This document shows, piece after piece, positions 1 to 8,199 of a DNA stretch of 64,000 nt (positions are counted from its first letter, which is position 1; each line of letters begins with the position of its first letter). The stretch comes from Halarcobacter sp. (lineage in GTDB: Bacteria; Campylobacterota; Campylobacteria; Campylobacterales; Arcobacteraceae). The stretch lies in assembly GCF_963676935.1 (NCBI RefSeq), contig NZ_OY781470.1, forward strand, positions 1,832,680 through 1,896,679, given 5' to 3'. The translations under genes were made by a program, and so were the position numbers. A model generated the notes under the pieces. It saw nothing but the letters and a program-made list of their open reading frames with translations. It was not told the DNA's origin and ran no database searches.

Positions 1-1
1 T

Positions 2-583
2 GATGTACAGATACATAATAAAGATTTGACTACTTATATTAGAAGTTGGGATTTTACAAAAAAAGATATTCCTCTAGAATCTTTTAGGCAAGGTGTAGTA
101 AAAGTATCTAAAGAAAAAAAACCTTTAGTGTCAATTGAATTAGGTAAACGTTTAAATATAAAAGCAATCTCTCCTATTTTTAAAGATAATGAACAAATTG
201 GTTCTATTGAAGTGATTATAGGATTTGATTATTTAGAAAATGAATTAAAACAAAAAGGATACGAAACTTTTATTCTTTTAGAAAATAAATATTTAAAAAT
301 AGCAGACACTTTAATAGAAAATGAAAAAATTCAAAACTATACTTTAGTAAACGATAATAATAAAAATACTAATTTACTAAAAAAATTTGATTTAAAAAAA
401 TTAAAAGATTATGGTTATTTCACAAGTGAAAAAAAAGCATTTAGTTATTTTTCTATCTATTCATTAACAAGAGAAAAATTAGGCTATATAGTAATTGCCT
501 TATCAAATGATGATAATGTAATAATAGACAACTCTTATGAAAAACAAAGAGTAATAGATAAAAGTGGGATTATAATAGAATGA
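2..583 (+). CDS. Cache-domain sensory protein, 5' end outside window
   Basis: The frame is open to the left edge, so the N-terminus is missing; a TTG at 26 is only an internal codon. The visible part reads like the membrane-distal and membrane-proximal lobes of a periplasmic double Cache domain (dCache_3-like): an RSW motif, then 'ESFRQGVVKVSKEKKPL', then 'KAISPIFKDNEQIGSIEVIIG'. The protein stops about 20 residues after the last Cache strand, with no second membrane segment, HAMP, kinase, GGDEF or chemoreceptor module. It is therefore probably a periplasmic or N-terminally anchored ligand-binding subunit rather than a complete receptor. Its last codons overlap the start of the response regulator by 4 bases, so the two are translationally coupled. 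Ligand unknown; a sulfur compound is an inference from tsdA downstream. Confidence 0.75.
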   Translation, partial: DVQIHNKDLTTYIRSWDFTKKDIPLESFRQGVVKVSKEKKPLVSIELGKRLNIKAISPIFKDNEQIGSIEVIIGFDYLENELKQKGYETFILLENKYLKIADTLIENEKIQNYTLVNDNNKNTNLLKKFDLKKLKDYGYFTSEKKAFSYFSIYSLTREKLGYIVIALSNDDNVIIDNSYEKQRVIDKSGIIIE

Positions 584-1245
584 ATATACTTTTGTTAGAA
601 GATGATTATGATTATAAAAATAGTATCAAAGAATATTTGGAAACACTAAATTATATAGTTGATGATTTTGATAACGGAACTGAAGCATTTGATGCAATAT
701 ATGAAAAAAACTATCATCTTCTTATTTTAGATATAAGAGTACCAGGTCTTAATGGTTATGAAATAGTAAAAAAACTAAGGGAAGATAAAAACAATATTCC
801 TGTTATATTTATAACCTCTCTTACTGATATAAATAATCTAAGTATGGGATATGAATTAGGCTGTAATGATTATATAAAAAAACCTTTTTCACCTAAAGAA
901 TTAAAATACAGAGTTGAACAACTAATAAAATCTTTTTATTTCACACTAAATGAAAATAGATTAAAAATAAATGAATATTTTTCATATGATATCTCTACTA
1001 TGCAATTATATAAAAACGATGAGTTAGTAAATTTAACAAAAAAAGAATTGGAGATTGTATTTTTATTGATTACAAACAAAAACTGCTATGTAAGTATAGA
1101 ACAACTTAGATGTGAAGTTTGGAATGAAAAATATATGAATGAAGCAGACATCAGAGTTTTTATTAAAAATATTAGGGATAAAACTTCAAAAGACTTAATA
1201 GAAACGAAACGTGGCGTAGGATACAAAATTGCAAGAGTTAATTAG
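580..1245 (+). CDS. OmpR-family response regulator
   Basis: 221 residues with a receiver domain (about 1-115) and an OmpR/PhoB-type winged-helix DNA-binding domain (about 130-220). Acidic pair E7-D8-D9, phospho-acceptor D51 in 'LLILDIRVPGLNGYE', conserved T/S near 'FITSL', and the K-K-P-F switch lysine are all visible; the C-terminal 'IETKRGVGYKI' is the typical wing signature. It overlaps the Cache protein by 4 bases and the kinase by 17 bases, so all three form one operon. The closest plausible target is tsdA, which begins 84 bases after the kinase stop with its own ribosome binding site. Family assignment is firm; the target is inferred. Confidence 0.93.
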   Translation: MNILLLEDDYDYKNSIKEYLETLNYIVDDFDNGTEAFDAIYEKNYHLLILDIRVPGLNGYEIVKKLREDKNNIPVIFITSLTDINNLSMGYELGCNDYIKKPFSPKELKYRVEQLIKSFYFTLNENRLKINEYFSYDISTMQLYKNDELVNLTKKELEIVFLLITNKNCYVSIEQLRCEVWNEKYMNEADIRVFIKNIRDKTSKDLIETKRGVGYKIARVN

Positions 1246-2353
1246 TAAAAATCATTTAACAAAACTCTCATTAGCTTATACTTTATTAATCATTATACTA
1301 ATTTTTATACCCGCTTATTTTTATATGCAAAGTGAAATTCAAAGTTATAAATATAATCAAAAATACCAATTAGAATATCAGGGACTAAATATCCAAAGAG
1401 CAATTTATGATTTTAATAACTCTAAAAATGACATATTCTATTTTCCTAAATCTTTTAATTATGACGCCTATTTATACGATAAAAACAATAATTTAATCTA
1501 TTCAACAACAAATAAAAATTTAGATAATAAAAATACAATTTCAAAAAAATATATATTAAATACAAATAGATTAAATGCCCAATCATTAATTTTAATAAAA
1601 GAGTTAAATTTAAATGAAATATATTTAAAAATTTCTATACTTACAATCTCAATTGGTATTTTTATATTTATTAGTGCCTACATTATATTAAAACAGACAA
1701 TAACCCCATACAAAAAGGCAAATAAATATTTAGATAGATTTTTTAATGATGCAATGCATGAGATAAAAACCCCTTTGGGTGTTTTACAATTAAACTTGGA
1801 ATTACTTGAAGAGAAAGATAAAAATTCAAATGAAGTGAAAAGATCCCTTAATGCTGTAAAATCACTTTTACTAACTTATGAAGATATAGAATACTTAATA
1901 AAACAAAAAAGAGTATCTTATTCAAAAGAAATTATAAATTTTAGTGTATTTTTAAAACATAGAATAGATATGTTTGAAAGTTTAGCTTACTCAAAAAAAA
2001 TTCAAATTGAACAAAATATACAAGATTATATAAATATCGAAATAAACAGAATAGAACTTCAAAGAATTATAGATAACACAATATCAAATGCAATTAAGTA
2101 TTCAAATGAAAATTCAAAAATTATTATAAAACTTTATAAAAAGATAAATATCTTTTTTAGTGTTGAAGATTTTGGTATTGGTATTACTAACACAGAAAAA
2201 ATATTTAATCGATATCATAGAGAAGAGAGTATCAAAGGTGGTTTTGGTGTAGGTTTAAATATTGTAAAAAATATATGTGAAAAAAATTCTATAAATATTA
2301 AAGTTGAATCTAAAAAAAACAAAGGTTCAAAGTTTATTTATATAACATCTTAA
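1229..2353 (+). CDS. Sensor histidine kinase
   Basis: 374 residues. Transmembrane segments at about 14-34 and 135-155 enclose a short extracytoplasmic stretch of roughly 100 residues with no recognisable ligand domain. The dimerisation/phosphoacceptor motif 'NDAMHEIKTPLGVL' puts the phosphorylated histidine at H177. The ATPase part shows an N box (ISNAIKYSNENS), a G1 box (DFGIGI) and a G2 box (GGFGVGLNIVK). No HAMP domain is obvious. I accept the TTG start at 1229, which overlaps the regulator; no ATG is available before the first membrane segment. Because the kinase has little sensor of its own, the co-encoded Cache protein is a likely signal-input partner (inference). Confidence 0.9.
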   Translation: MQELISKNHLTKLSLAYTLLIIILIFIPAYFYMQSEIQSYKYNQKYQLEYQGLNIQRAIYDFNNSKNDIFYFPKSFNYDAYLYDKNNNLIYSTTNKNLDNKNTISKKYILNTNRLNAQSLILIKELNLNEIYLKISILTISIGIFIFISAYIILKQTITPYKKANKYLDRFFNDAMHEIKTPLGVLQLNLELLEEKDKNSNEVKRSLNAVKSLLLTYEDIEYLIKQKRVSYSKEIINFSVFLKHRIDMFESLAYSKKIQIEQNIQDYINIEINRIELQRIIDNTISNAIKYSNENSKIIIKLYKKINIFFSVEDFGIGITNTEKIFNRYHREESIKGGFGVGLNIVKNICEKNSINIKVESKKNKGSKFIYITS

Positions 2354-2436
2354 TTAAAACTTAATCTATATATTTAAAAACCAACTTTTAATTTATATTC
2401 AATTGCTAAAATATAAAAAATTAAAAAGGAGATAGT

Positions 2437-3372
2437 ATGAAAACTTTACTTTCAGTACTAATATTTGCATCTTTGGCATGTGCTTCATCAATCCCAACTT
2501 CAGCTCCAAAAGCTTATCCTGCAGGAGAAGTTGGAAAACTGGTAAAACTTGGTGAGGATATTGTAAATAACACAGATACACATCCATTAACAAAGGATTT
2601 TGTAGGTAATAAATTACAATGTAAAAGTTGTCACTTAAAAGGTGCCGATGGCAAAGTAGGAACAGGAAAAGGGATCTCTAGTTGGATAGGAACAGCTGCT
2701 GCTTTCCCTGCATGGTCAAAAAGGGAAAAAACAGTTCAATCTTTACAAGATAGATCAAATAACTGTTTTATGAGAAGTATGAATGGGAAAAGACTAATTG
2801 TAGATAGTGAAGCTAGTATGGCAATAGCCGCATATATAACTTGGCTTTCAGAGGGCACAACTATTAAAATGAATGAAAAAGGTCCTTGGAGTGTTCATAA
2901 TACAAAACTATATCCTAAAGCTGTAAAACATTTTAAAGCTATCCAGAAAAAAGCTACACATGAGAACTATTTAGCAGGGAAAGATGTATATGCTAAAAAA
3001 TGTGCTTCATGTCATGGTATAAATGGGGCTGGTATTCCTGGTGCATTCCCTCCTTTATGGGGAAAAGATTCAAATGGAAAATGGTTATCATATAACACAG
3101 GTGCTGGTATGAGTAAACTAGATAAAGCTGCTGCATGGGTTAAATCAAATATGCCTTTAGGTCAAGGTGGAAGTTTAAGTGACCAAGAAGTTGCAGATGT
3201 TGTTTTATATATGAATGCACAAGAAAGAGCAGACTTTGATTTGAAAAAAGGTTTATTACCAAGAGAAGAGATGGGTCATTATAACTCAAAAGTTTTAGAA
3301 GAAAAACATAGCGTAGAATCTAACTTTAAAGCATTAGGATTAGATTTAAAAACAATCAAAAACGGTAAATAG
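2437..3372 (+). CDS. tsdA: Dihaem thiosulfate dehydrogenase / tetrathionate reductase TsdA
   Basis: 311 residues with a Sec signal peptide (about 1-17). Two cytochrome c modules carry haem sites CKSCH (C62-H66) and CASCH (C189-H193). The segment 'NNCFMRSMNGKR' places C110 where TsdA enzymes supply the unusual cysteine ligand to haem 1; M239 in 'SNMPLGQGG' is a candidate ligand of haem 2. These are the defining TsdA features; the C. jejuni enzyme is bifunctional (thiosulfate oxidation and tetrathionate reduction). The enzyme acts in the periplasm and joins two thiosulfates to tetrathionate or the reverse. Start chosen from the strong 'aaaaggaga' site at about 2425-2433. Direction in this organism cannot be read from sequence. 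Confidence 0.88.
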   Translation: MKTLLSVLIFASLACASSIPTSAPKAYPAGEVGKLVKLGEDIVNNTDTHPLTKDFVGNKLQCKSCHLKGADGKVGTGKGISSWIGTAAAFPAWSKREKTVQSLQDRSNNCFMRSMNGKRLIVDSEASMAIAAYITWLSEGTTIKMNEKGPWSVHNTKLYPKAVKHFKAIQKKATHENYLAGKDVYAKKCASCHGINGAGIPGAFPPLWGKDSNGKWLSYNTGAGMSKLDKAAAWVKSNMPLGQGGSLSDQEVADVVLYMNAQERADFDLKKGLLPREEMGHYNSKVLEEKHSVESNFKALGLDLKTIKNGK

Positions 3373-3392
3373 TAAGCAAAAGCTTACTATTT
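3367..3392. terminator. Bidirectional hairpin terminator between tsdA and alaX
   Basis: Perfect 11-bp stem (3367-3377 with 3382-3392) around an AAAA loop. The tsdA stop codon lies inside the left arm, and the convergent alaX gene ends 2 bases beyond the right arm. A short AT-rich tail is present on both sides rather than a long U run. Confidence 0.7.
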
Positions 3393-3393
3393 A

Positions 3394-4032
3394 TTAGTCA
3401 ATAAAAATTTCAACTCTCTCTTTACCTTTTCCAATATTCTTACGTTTCAAACTTATTTTACCTATTTCAGAACTCCTTTTTAGGTGTGTACCACCACAAG
3501 GAACCTCTGCAAAACCATCTATTTTCCAAAATCTCTTACCTTTGCTCTTATCTGAAAAATTACTTTGTATTGGTAAATCTTTATCTATTAACTCTTGTGC
3601 TTTATTTTGAATATTTATTAACAAAGATGAAATATTCTCTTCCCATTTAAAATCAAGACGACTTTTATCTTCAGAAATATGTGCCCCAATTTTTTCTATC
3701 TCTTTGTATTCCTTGTAAAACAGTTCCAAAACTAATTCTGCGGCAAAATGGAGCTTCATAAGTCGATATCTTCGTTTCCAATCAATAGTTGTATGAACCT
3801 GATCACCCACTTTAAAAGTTGGTTTATAAGCTAATGTATAAATTATTGTGTCATCTTTTTTTTCAGCTTTTAGAACAGGTATATTATTTATAGTTCCCGT
3901 ATCACTTTCTTGTCCACCTGATTGTGCATAAAAAATTGTTTGTGATAGTTCTACCGTATTCTCTTCTATAGCCAACACTATTGAATCTAGTTCTGTTCTA
4001 TAAGGTTCTAACCAAAATATTTTTTCACTCAT
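3394..4032 (-). CDS. AlaX-type alanyl-tRNA editing protein
   Basis: 212 residues resembling the stand-alone editing domain of alanyl-tRNA synthetase, which hydrolyses Ser/Gly mischarged on tRNA-Ala. The N-terminal half contains the AlaRS-type 'FYAQSGGQESDTGTI' motif; the C-terminal half contains the zinc signature 'CGGTHLKRSSEIG' (C179, H183). The first zinc motif, normally HxxxH, reads 'KLHFAAELVLE', giving H95 and E99 instead of a second histidine. That is a visible departure from the textbook metal site. The gene is convergent with tsdA and is followed upstream by three further RNA- or hydrolase-type genes on the same strand. Family call good; catalytic competence uncertain. Confidence 0.82.
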   Translation of the reverse strand: MSEKIFWLEPYRTELDSIVLAIEENTVELSQTIFYAQSGGQESDTGTINNIPVLKAEKKDDTIIYTLAYKPTFKVGDQVHTTIDWKRRYRLMKLHFAAELVLELFYKEYKEIEKIGAHISEDKSRLDFKWEENISSLLINIQNKAQELIDKDLPIQSNFSDKSKGKRFWKIDGFAEVPCGGTHLKRSSEIGKISLKRKNIGKGKERVEIFID

Positions 4033-4107
4033 TTTAATCCTATATTAAATAATTTTTTCTTTTTAAAATTTTATGCCAAAAAGAGATTATAGTAAGTTTT
4101 ATTACTC

Positions 4108-4659
4108 CTACTCTAAAAAAATAGATATTTTTCTAAAATAGCTCTCTATATTTTCAAAAGAATGATTTCCGCCCTCTTCTATTATAAGTTCACTATCACT
4201 TAATTTATCAGCTGCTTCTGTATAATCTAAAACTTCATCTTCTGTTTGAAGAAGTGTTAAAAAATTTTCTTGGCTTTCTATTTGATTAACTTCAATAGCT
4301 TTTAAATAATCAATATGATCTTTAGTTACTTCAAAAGATGTTCCATCATAATAATTCATTGCCATTCCAATTTTATCAAGTGTTTTATATGGATATACAG
4401 AAGGATTGATTAAAACAGCTTTTAAATTATATTTATTAGCCAAATAGATTGCATAAAATCCTCCTAAAGAGGAACCTACTAAACCTATATTCTCATCTTT
4501 GTTTAAAAAAACTTCAATTATTTGTTCCAACGTATCAATTGCCAATTTAGGCACATAAGATAAAGAAGGAGTAATAACCTCGTCCTCAAAATATTCCCTA
4601 AAAAGTGAAGCCTTTCCACCAAAGCCACTACTTCCAAATCCATGTATATATAAAATCAT
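4108..4659 (-). CDS. YqiA-like alpha/beta-hydrolase (esterase)
   Basis: 183 residues. The start 'MILYIHGFGSSGFGGKA' is the typical HGF-S-S opening of the YqiA/UPF0227 esterases, with the oxyanion region following the first strand. The nucleophile elbow is 'GSSLGGFYA', and 'GGNHSFENIE' near the C-terminus supplies the catalytic histidine. No signal peptide, so cytoplasmic. The start codon overlaps the stop of the RNase H-like gene by 4 bases, so the two are co-translated. The natural substrate is unknown; members hydrolyse short-chain acyl esters in vitro. Confidence 0.82.
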   Translation of the reverse strand: MILYIHGFGSSGFGGKASLFREYFEDEVITPSLSYVPKLAIDTLEQIIEVFLNKDENIGLVGSSLGGFYAIYLANKYNLKAVLINPSVYPYKTLDKIGMAMNYYDGTSFEVTKDHIDYLKAIEVNQIESQENFLTLLQTEDEVLDYTEAADKLSDSELIIEEGGNHSFENIESYFRKISIFLE

Positions 4660-5138
4660 ATTTCCTCTTTTTTGTTAAATTCTCTTAATGCTCTTCTTGA
4701 AGCTTTATCTACAAGGTTAAATAAACTATCAATTTCATCTTTCAAAACCGATTTTTTATGCCCTTTGACTTTTATAAATTCTAAATTTAAATTATCATAT
4801 TTTTCATAAAACTTTTTATATAAAATAGTATTATTAACTATCTTGCCAGTACTAGTTAAATAACCATTTTTTTCTAACTTTTCTCTTCTATCTAAAAGCT
4901 TTAAAATATTTTGACAATCTGTATATATATTAACTTTTAAACTCTTTAATTCATTTTTTTCTAAAGCCCAAAGTAAAACTTCCAATTCTAATTTTGTAGA
5001 AGAAGTATCAAGAAATTTTTTTATTTTTATATCTTGTTTCTGTATTTTTTCATTATAAATAAAATATGCTCCATAACCAATTTTTGTTTTTGGATTTACA
5101 CTTCCATCACAAAATAATTTTATAGTTTTTATACTCAT
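4656..5138 (-). CDS. RNase HI-like protein
   Basis: 160 residues with an RNase H fold signature: 'LFCDGSVNPKTKIGYGAYFI' (D11), 'TKLELEVLLWALE' (E51), 'IYTDCQNIL' (D74), a 'KVKGHKKS' segment and a late acidic residue in 'NLVDKASRRAL'. These are the DEDD-type catalytic positions of RNase HI. It overlaps the DTW gene upstream and the esterase downstream by 4 bases each. The sequence is divergent from classical RnhA, so it could be a paralogue rather than the cell's main RNase HI. Confidence 0.78.
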   Translation of the reverse strand: MSIKTIKLFCDGSVNPKTKIGYGAYFIYNEKIQKQDIKIKKFLDTSSTKLELEVLLWALEKNELKSLKVNIYTDCQNILKLLDRREKLEKNGYLTSTGKIVNNTILYKKFYEKYDNLNLEFIKVKGHKKSVLKDEIDSLFNLVDKASRRALREFNKKEEI

Positions 5139-5773
5139 AAAACCACAGCTTTATTTCTTATTTGAGACTTTCTAGCACAAGTTAATTGGTACTCAACCAT
5201 CTTTTCAAATGGCTCTAAAAATTTTTCAAATTCAGATTTATTTATTGATTCTAAACCTTGTTTATCTAATAATTTTAAAACACAAAAAACAGATTCTATA
5301 GTTGATAAGCAATAAAGATTAGGTTGGGTTTTAATTTTAAAATTTGATTCTTGTGTATATTTAAAACTAAGCTTTGGCAATGAAGCTATATTTTTACTTA
5401 ATCTAATCATTTTTTTAGAACAAGGCCAAGTTGAATCGATAATAAAAATCACATTCTCTTTTCCATCGTTAACTAATTTTTGGGAATTTAATTCAATACT
5501 ATTTTTCCCAGGATAAAGAACATATGAATTTATATTTGGATTCTTTATTATCTCATTTATCTTTTCGTGATTGGAAAAATCAATACCTATATATATATTT
5601 GAATTTTTTAAAGAAAGATTTGTAAAGTGTCCCGTCCCATTTTTTGTTTTTCTATACTCTTTTGGATGCATTAATATTATAAATCTTGTATTTGTATCTA
5701 TAATATTTATGTGTTTACACATACAACTAGTTTTTGGTCGATAACACTTAAAACAAATATCTCTTTGTATCAA
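5135..5773 (-). CDS. DTW-domain tRNA-uridine aminocarboxypropyltransferase
   Basis: 212 residues. The N-terminus has a CxxC...CxC zinc-like cluster (CFKCYRPKTSCMCK). The central 'IFIIDSTWPCSKKM' is the DTW motif in its D-S-T-W form, and 'LYCLSTIESV' is the conserved downstream ST-E element. DTW proteins such as TapT transfer the 3-amino-3-carboxypropyl group of SAM to uridine (acp3U) in tRNA. It heads the four-gene overlapping minus-strand operon that ends with the YqiA-like gene. Confidence 0.82.
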   Translation of the reverse strand: MIQRDICFKCYRPKTSCMCKHINIIDTNTRFIILMHPKEYRKTKNGTGHFTNLSLKNSNIYIGIDFSNHEKINEIIKNPNINSYVLYPGKNSIELNSQKLVNDGKENVIFIIDSTWPCSKKMIRLSKNIASLPKLSFKYTQESNFKIKTQPNLYCLSTIESVFCVLKLLDKQGLESINKSEFEKFLEPFEKMVEYQLTCARKSQIRNKAVVL

Positions 5774-5871
5774 TACATATCCTATAATTTATTTTTAGAA
5801 TTCTATTGCTTTAATGCTTAAAACTTTTATTACAATATGTCATATTTTTAATCTTCTTAAATATATTTGAT

Positions 5872-5877
5872 TATAAT
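5872..5877 (+). promoter_or_regulatory. Probable -10 element of radA
   Basis: A perfect TATAAT 30 bases before the radA ATG, in the AT-rich setting typical of Campylobacterota sigma-70 promoters that lack a clear -35 box. Confidence 0.5.
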
Positions 5878-5906
5878 TCCAAAATAAAAAAAGAAAAAGA
5901 GACTAT

Positions 5907-7256
5907 ATGGCTAAGAAAAAAATATCATTATTTGAGTGTCAACACTGTGGAGAACAAAGTTCAAAATGGTTAGGTAAATGTCCAAATTGTGGCTCTTGGG
6001 ATTCTTTTATTGAATTAAACCAAGAGCAACAAGAGGTTTTAAAACAAGCTGCTAAAGTTGTAAACTCTACATCTAAAGCAACTCCAATTACACAAATACA
6101 ACAAGATGATGTAACAAGATTTTCTTCATACAATGATGAATTTGATTTAGTTTTAGGTGGAGGAGTTGTTCCAGGAAGCCTTACTCTAATAGGAGGAAGT
6201 CCAGGTGTTGGGAAATCAACTCTTCTTTTAAAAGTTGCTGGAAGTATTGCAAAATCTGGCAAAAAAGTATTATATGTATCAGGAGAAGAAAGCTCTGGAC
6301 AAATAAAGCTTAGAGCAAATAGGCTTGAAGCAAACAATGATAAATTATATCTTTTAAGTGAAATCAAACTTGAAGAGATACTTGATGAACTATTAAGAGA
6401 TGAGTATGAAGTTTGTATTATTGACTCAATTCAAACAATTTATTCAAGTGCAATCACCTCAGCGCCTGGTTCAGTTTCACAAGTAAGAGAGATAACTTTT
6501 GAGCTAATGAGAAAAGCAAAAGAGAGTGATATAGCTATGTTTATTATTGGACATATCACAAAAGATGGAAGTATTGCAGGACCAAGAGTTTTAGAACATA
6601 TGGTTGATACTGTTTTATATTTTGAAGGGGAAGCTAGCAGGGAACTTAGAATGTTAAGAGGTTTTAAAAACAGATTTGGTTCAACTTCAGAAATAGGAAT
6701 TTTTGAGATGACACAAGAGGGATTAATCTCTGCAAAAGATATTGCCTCAAAATTTTTTGATAAAAGTAAAGCTCAAAGTGGTTCAGCTTTAACTGTAGTT
6801 ATGGAAGGAAGCCGTGCACTTATAATTGAAGTTCAAGCTTTAGTAACAGAATCAACTTATCCAAATCCCAAAAGAACAGCAACAGGATTTGATGGAAATA
6901 GATTAAATATGCTATTAGCTTTACTTGAAAAGAAAATTGATTTACCACTAAACCATTATGATGTTTTTGTAAATATTAGTGGTGGAATAAAAATAAAAGA
7001 AAGCTCCGCAGACTTAGCTGTAATAGCTGCAATTATTAGTTCATTTAGAGATAGACCAATTTCAAAAGAATCAACATTTATAGGTGAAGTATCACTAACT
7101 GGTGAGATAAAAGATGTTTATTCTATTGATTTGAGATTAAAAGAAGCGCAAGCTCAGGGGATAAGAAAAGCTGTAATTGCTCAGAAAACAAATTTAAAGC
7201 TTGATTTAAAAACCTTTGCAGTTGATGAAGTATCTAAAATGATAGAGCTTTTTTAA
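5907..7256 (+). CDS. radA: DNA repair protein RadA (Sms)
   Basis: 449 residues, the usual RadA length. The order is a C4 zinc finger (C11, C14, C25, C28 in 'FECQHCGEQ...KCPNCG'), a RecA-like ATPase with Walker A 'GGSPGVGKST' and Walker B 'VCIIDSIQTI', the RadA-specific 'KNRFG' motif, and a C-terminal Lon-protease-like domain (about 300-449) that lacks the Lon serine. It promotes branch migration in recombination. Monocistronic on the plus strand; it converges on the thioesterase gene. Confidence 0.97.
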   Translation: MAKKKISLFECQHCGEQSSKWLGKCPNCGSWDSFIELNQEQQEVLKQAAKVVNSTSKATPITQIQQDDVTRFSSYNDEFDLVLGGGVVPGSLTLIGGSPGVGKSTLLLKVAGSIAKSGKKVLYVSGEESSGQIKLRANRLEANNDKLYLLSEIKLEEILDELLRDEYEVCIIDSIQTIYSSAITSAPGSVSQVREITFELMRKAKESDIAMFIIGHITKDGSIAGPRVLEHMVDTVLYFEGEASRELRMLRGFKNRFGSTSEIGIFEMTQEGLISAKDIASKFFDKSKAQSGSALTVVMEGSRALIIEVQALVTESTYPNPKRTATGFDGNRLNMLLALLEKKIDLPLNHYDVFVNISGGIKIKESSADLAVIAAIISSFRDRPISKESTFIGEVSLTGEIKDVYSIDLRLKEAQAQGIRKAVIAQKTNLKLDLKTFAVDEVSKMIELF

Positions 7257-7264
7257 AGCTCTAT
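7242..7264. terminator. Bidirectional hairpin between radA and thioesterase gene
   Basis: Perfect 10-bp stem (7242-7251 with 7255-7264) with a 3-base loop. It contains the radA stop codon, and the right arm contains the stop of the convergent gene. Confidence 0.65.
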
Positions 7265-7671
7265 TCCCCTACTCTTTTATTTGCTCCTGCCATCAGTCTA
7301 TCTTTTGTAACAATTGCTCTTGTATGAGTACCCTCACCTATTTTTCCACCAGAATCCTCAACTTCAATAGAAAATTTATAAAGTTTTCCCTCCATCCCAA
7401 CAAAAGTTGCTGTTGATTTAACAATATCACCACATAAAGTTGGAGCTAGATGTTTAACATTTACTTCAACACCAACAGATAATTCCCCATCATTTAATAA
7501 TGGGGTTAAAATTTTTGCCGCACTAGCTTCCATTAAGGCAATCATTCTTGCTGTTGCGAAAACTTCTGGAAAGTTATCTTCCTTTGAGATACCCAAGTTT
7601 TTGGCTAAATCTTTTCTATCAACTTTAAATTCAATAAAATCACTAGTTCCATTTTCTAGTTGCATACCCAC
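7261..7671 (-). CDS. FlK/PaaI-like hotdog-fold thioesterase
   Basis: 136 residues of a single hotdog domain. 'FPEVFATARMIALMEASAA' matches the central helix of the fluoroacetyl-CoA thioesterase (FlK) group, with the conserved glutamate in MEA. 'VEVNVKHLAPTLCGD' gives the conserved histidine. It probably hydrolyses a small acyl-CoA; the substrate cannot be inferred. Single gene between radA and ybeY. Confidence 0.8.
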   Translation of the reverse strand: MGMQLENGTSDFIEFKVDRKDLAKNLGISKEDNFPEVFATARMIALMEASAAKILTPLLNDGELSVGVEVNVKHLAPTLCGDIVKSTATFVGMEGKLYKFSIEVEDSGGKIGEGTHTRAIVTKDRLMAGANKRVGE

Positions 7672-7748
7672 TCCTATGTTTTTTATATTCTATATTGTAT
7701 ATACTTAAATAAAAATCTATTTTTAGCTACTCATTTGTAAACTTTAGA

Positions 7749-7754
7749 TATAAT
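7749..7754 (+). promoter_or_regulatory. Probable -10 element of ybeY
   Basis: TATAAT preceded by 'taga', 26 bases before the ybeY ATG. Confidence 0.45.
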
Positions 7755-7779
7755 CCGCCAAAATAATAATGGATAAAAA

Positions 7780-8199
7780 ATGATTGATTTAGATAATCAG
7801 ACAGAATATAATGTTAATATTACTTCTATAGAAAATATAGCTAATGATTTAACAAAAAAAGATATTGAACTAATTATAGTTGATAATAATGCAATAAAAG
7901 AGTTAAATAAAGAACATAGAAATATTGATAAAGCAACTGATGTTTTAAGTTTTCCTCTTGAATTTGAAATGCCTGATATGCCATTAGGTTCTATAGTGAT
8001 TTCAATTGATTTTGTAGAAGAAAAAGCAAAAGAATATAATCATAGTCTAGAAGATGAATTTAAACTTCTTTTTATTCATGGTTTACTTCATCTAGTAGGT
8101 TTCGACCATGAAGTAGATGATGGTGAACATAGAAAAAAAGAGGAAGAATTGATAAATAAATATAACTTACCAAAAAGTTTAATAGTAAGGAATTCATAA
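7780..8199 (+). CDS. ybeY: Endoribonuclease YbeY (rRNA maturation)
   Basis: 139 residues. The zinc signature HGLLHLVGFDHEVDDGEH fits the H-x3-H-x5-H pattern of YbeY, preceded by the conserved 'DVLSFPLEFEMPDMPLGSIVIS' region. It takes part in 16S rRNA 3'-end processing and 70S quality control. It ends one base before the antiporter ATG, so the two are co-transcribed. Confidence 0.96.
   Translation: MIDLDNQTEYNVNITSIENIANDLTKKDIELIIVDNNAIKELNKEHRNIDKATDVLSFPLEFEMPDMPLGSIVISIDFVEEKAKEYNHSLEDEFKLLFIHGLLHLVGFDHEVDDGEHRKKEEELINKYNLPKSLIVRNS

Noticed and set aside
5939-6367. 142-codon minus-strand frame inside radA
   Set aside because: Lies wholly within radA, whose zinc finger and Walker A are read on the plus strand; the translation has no family features.
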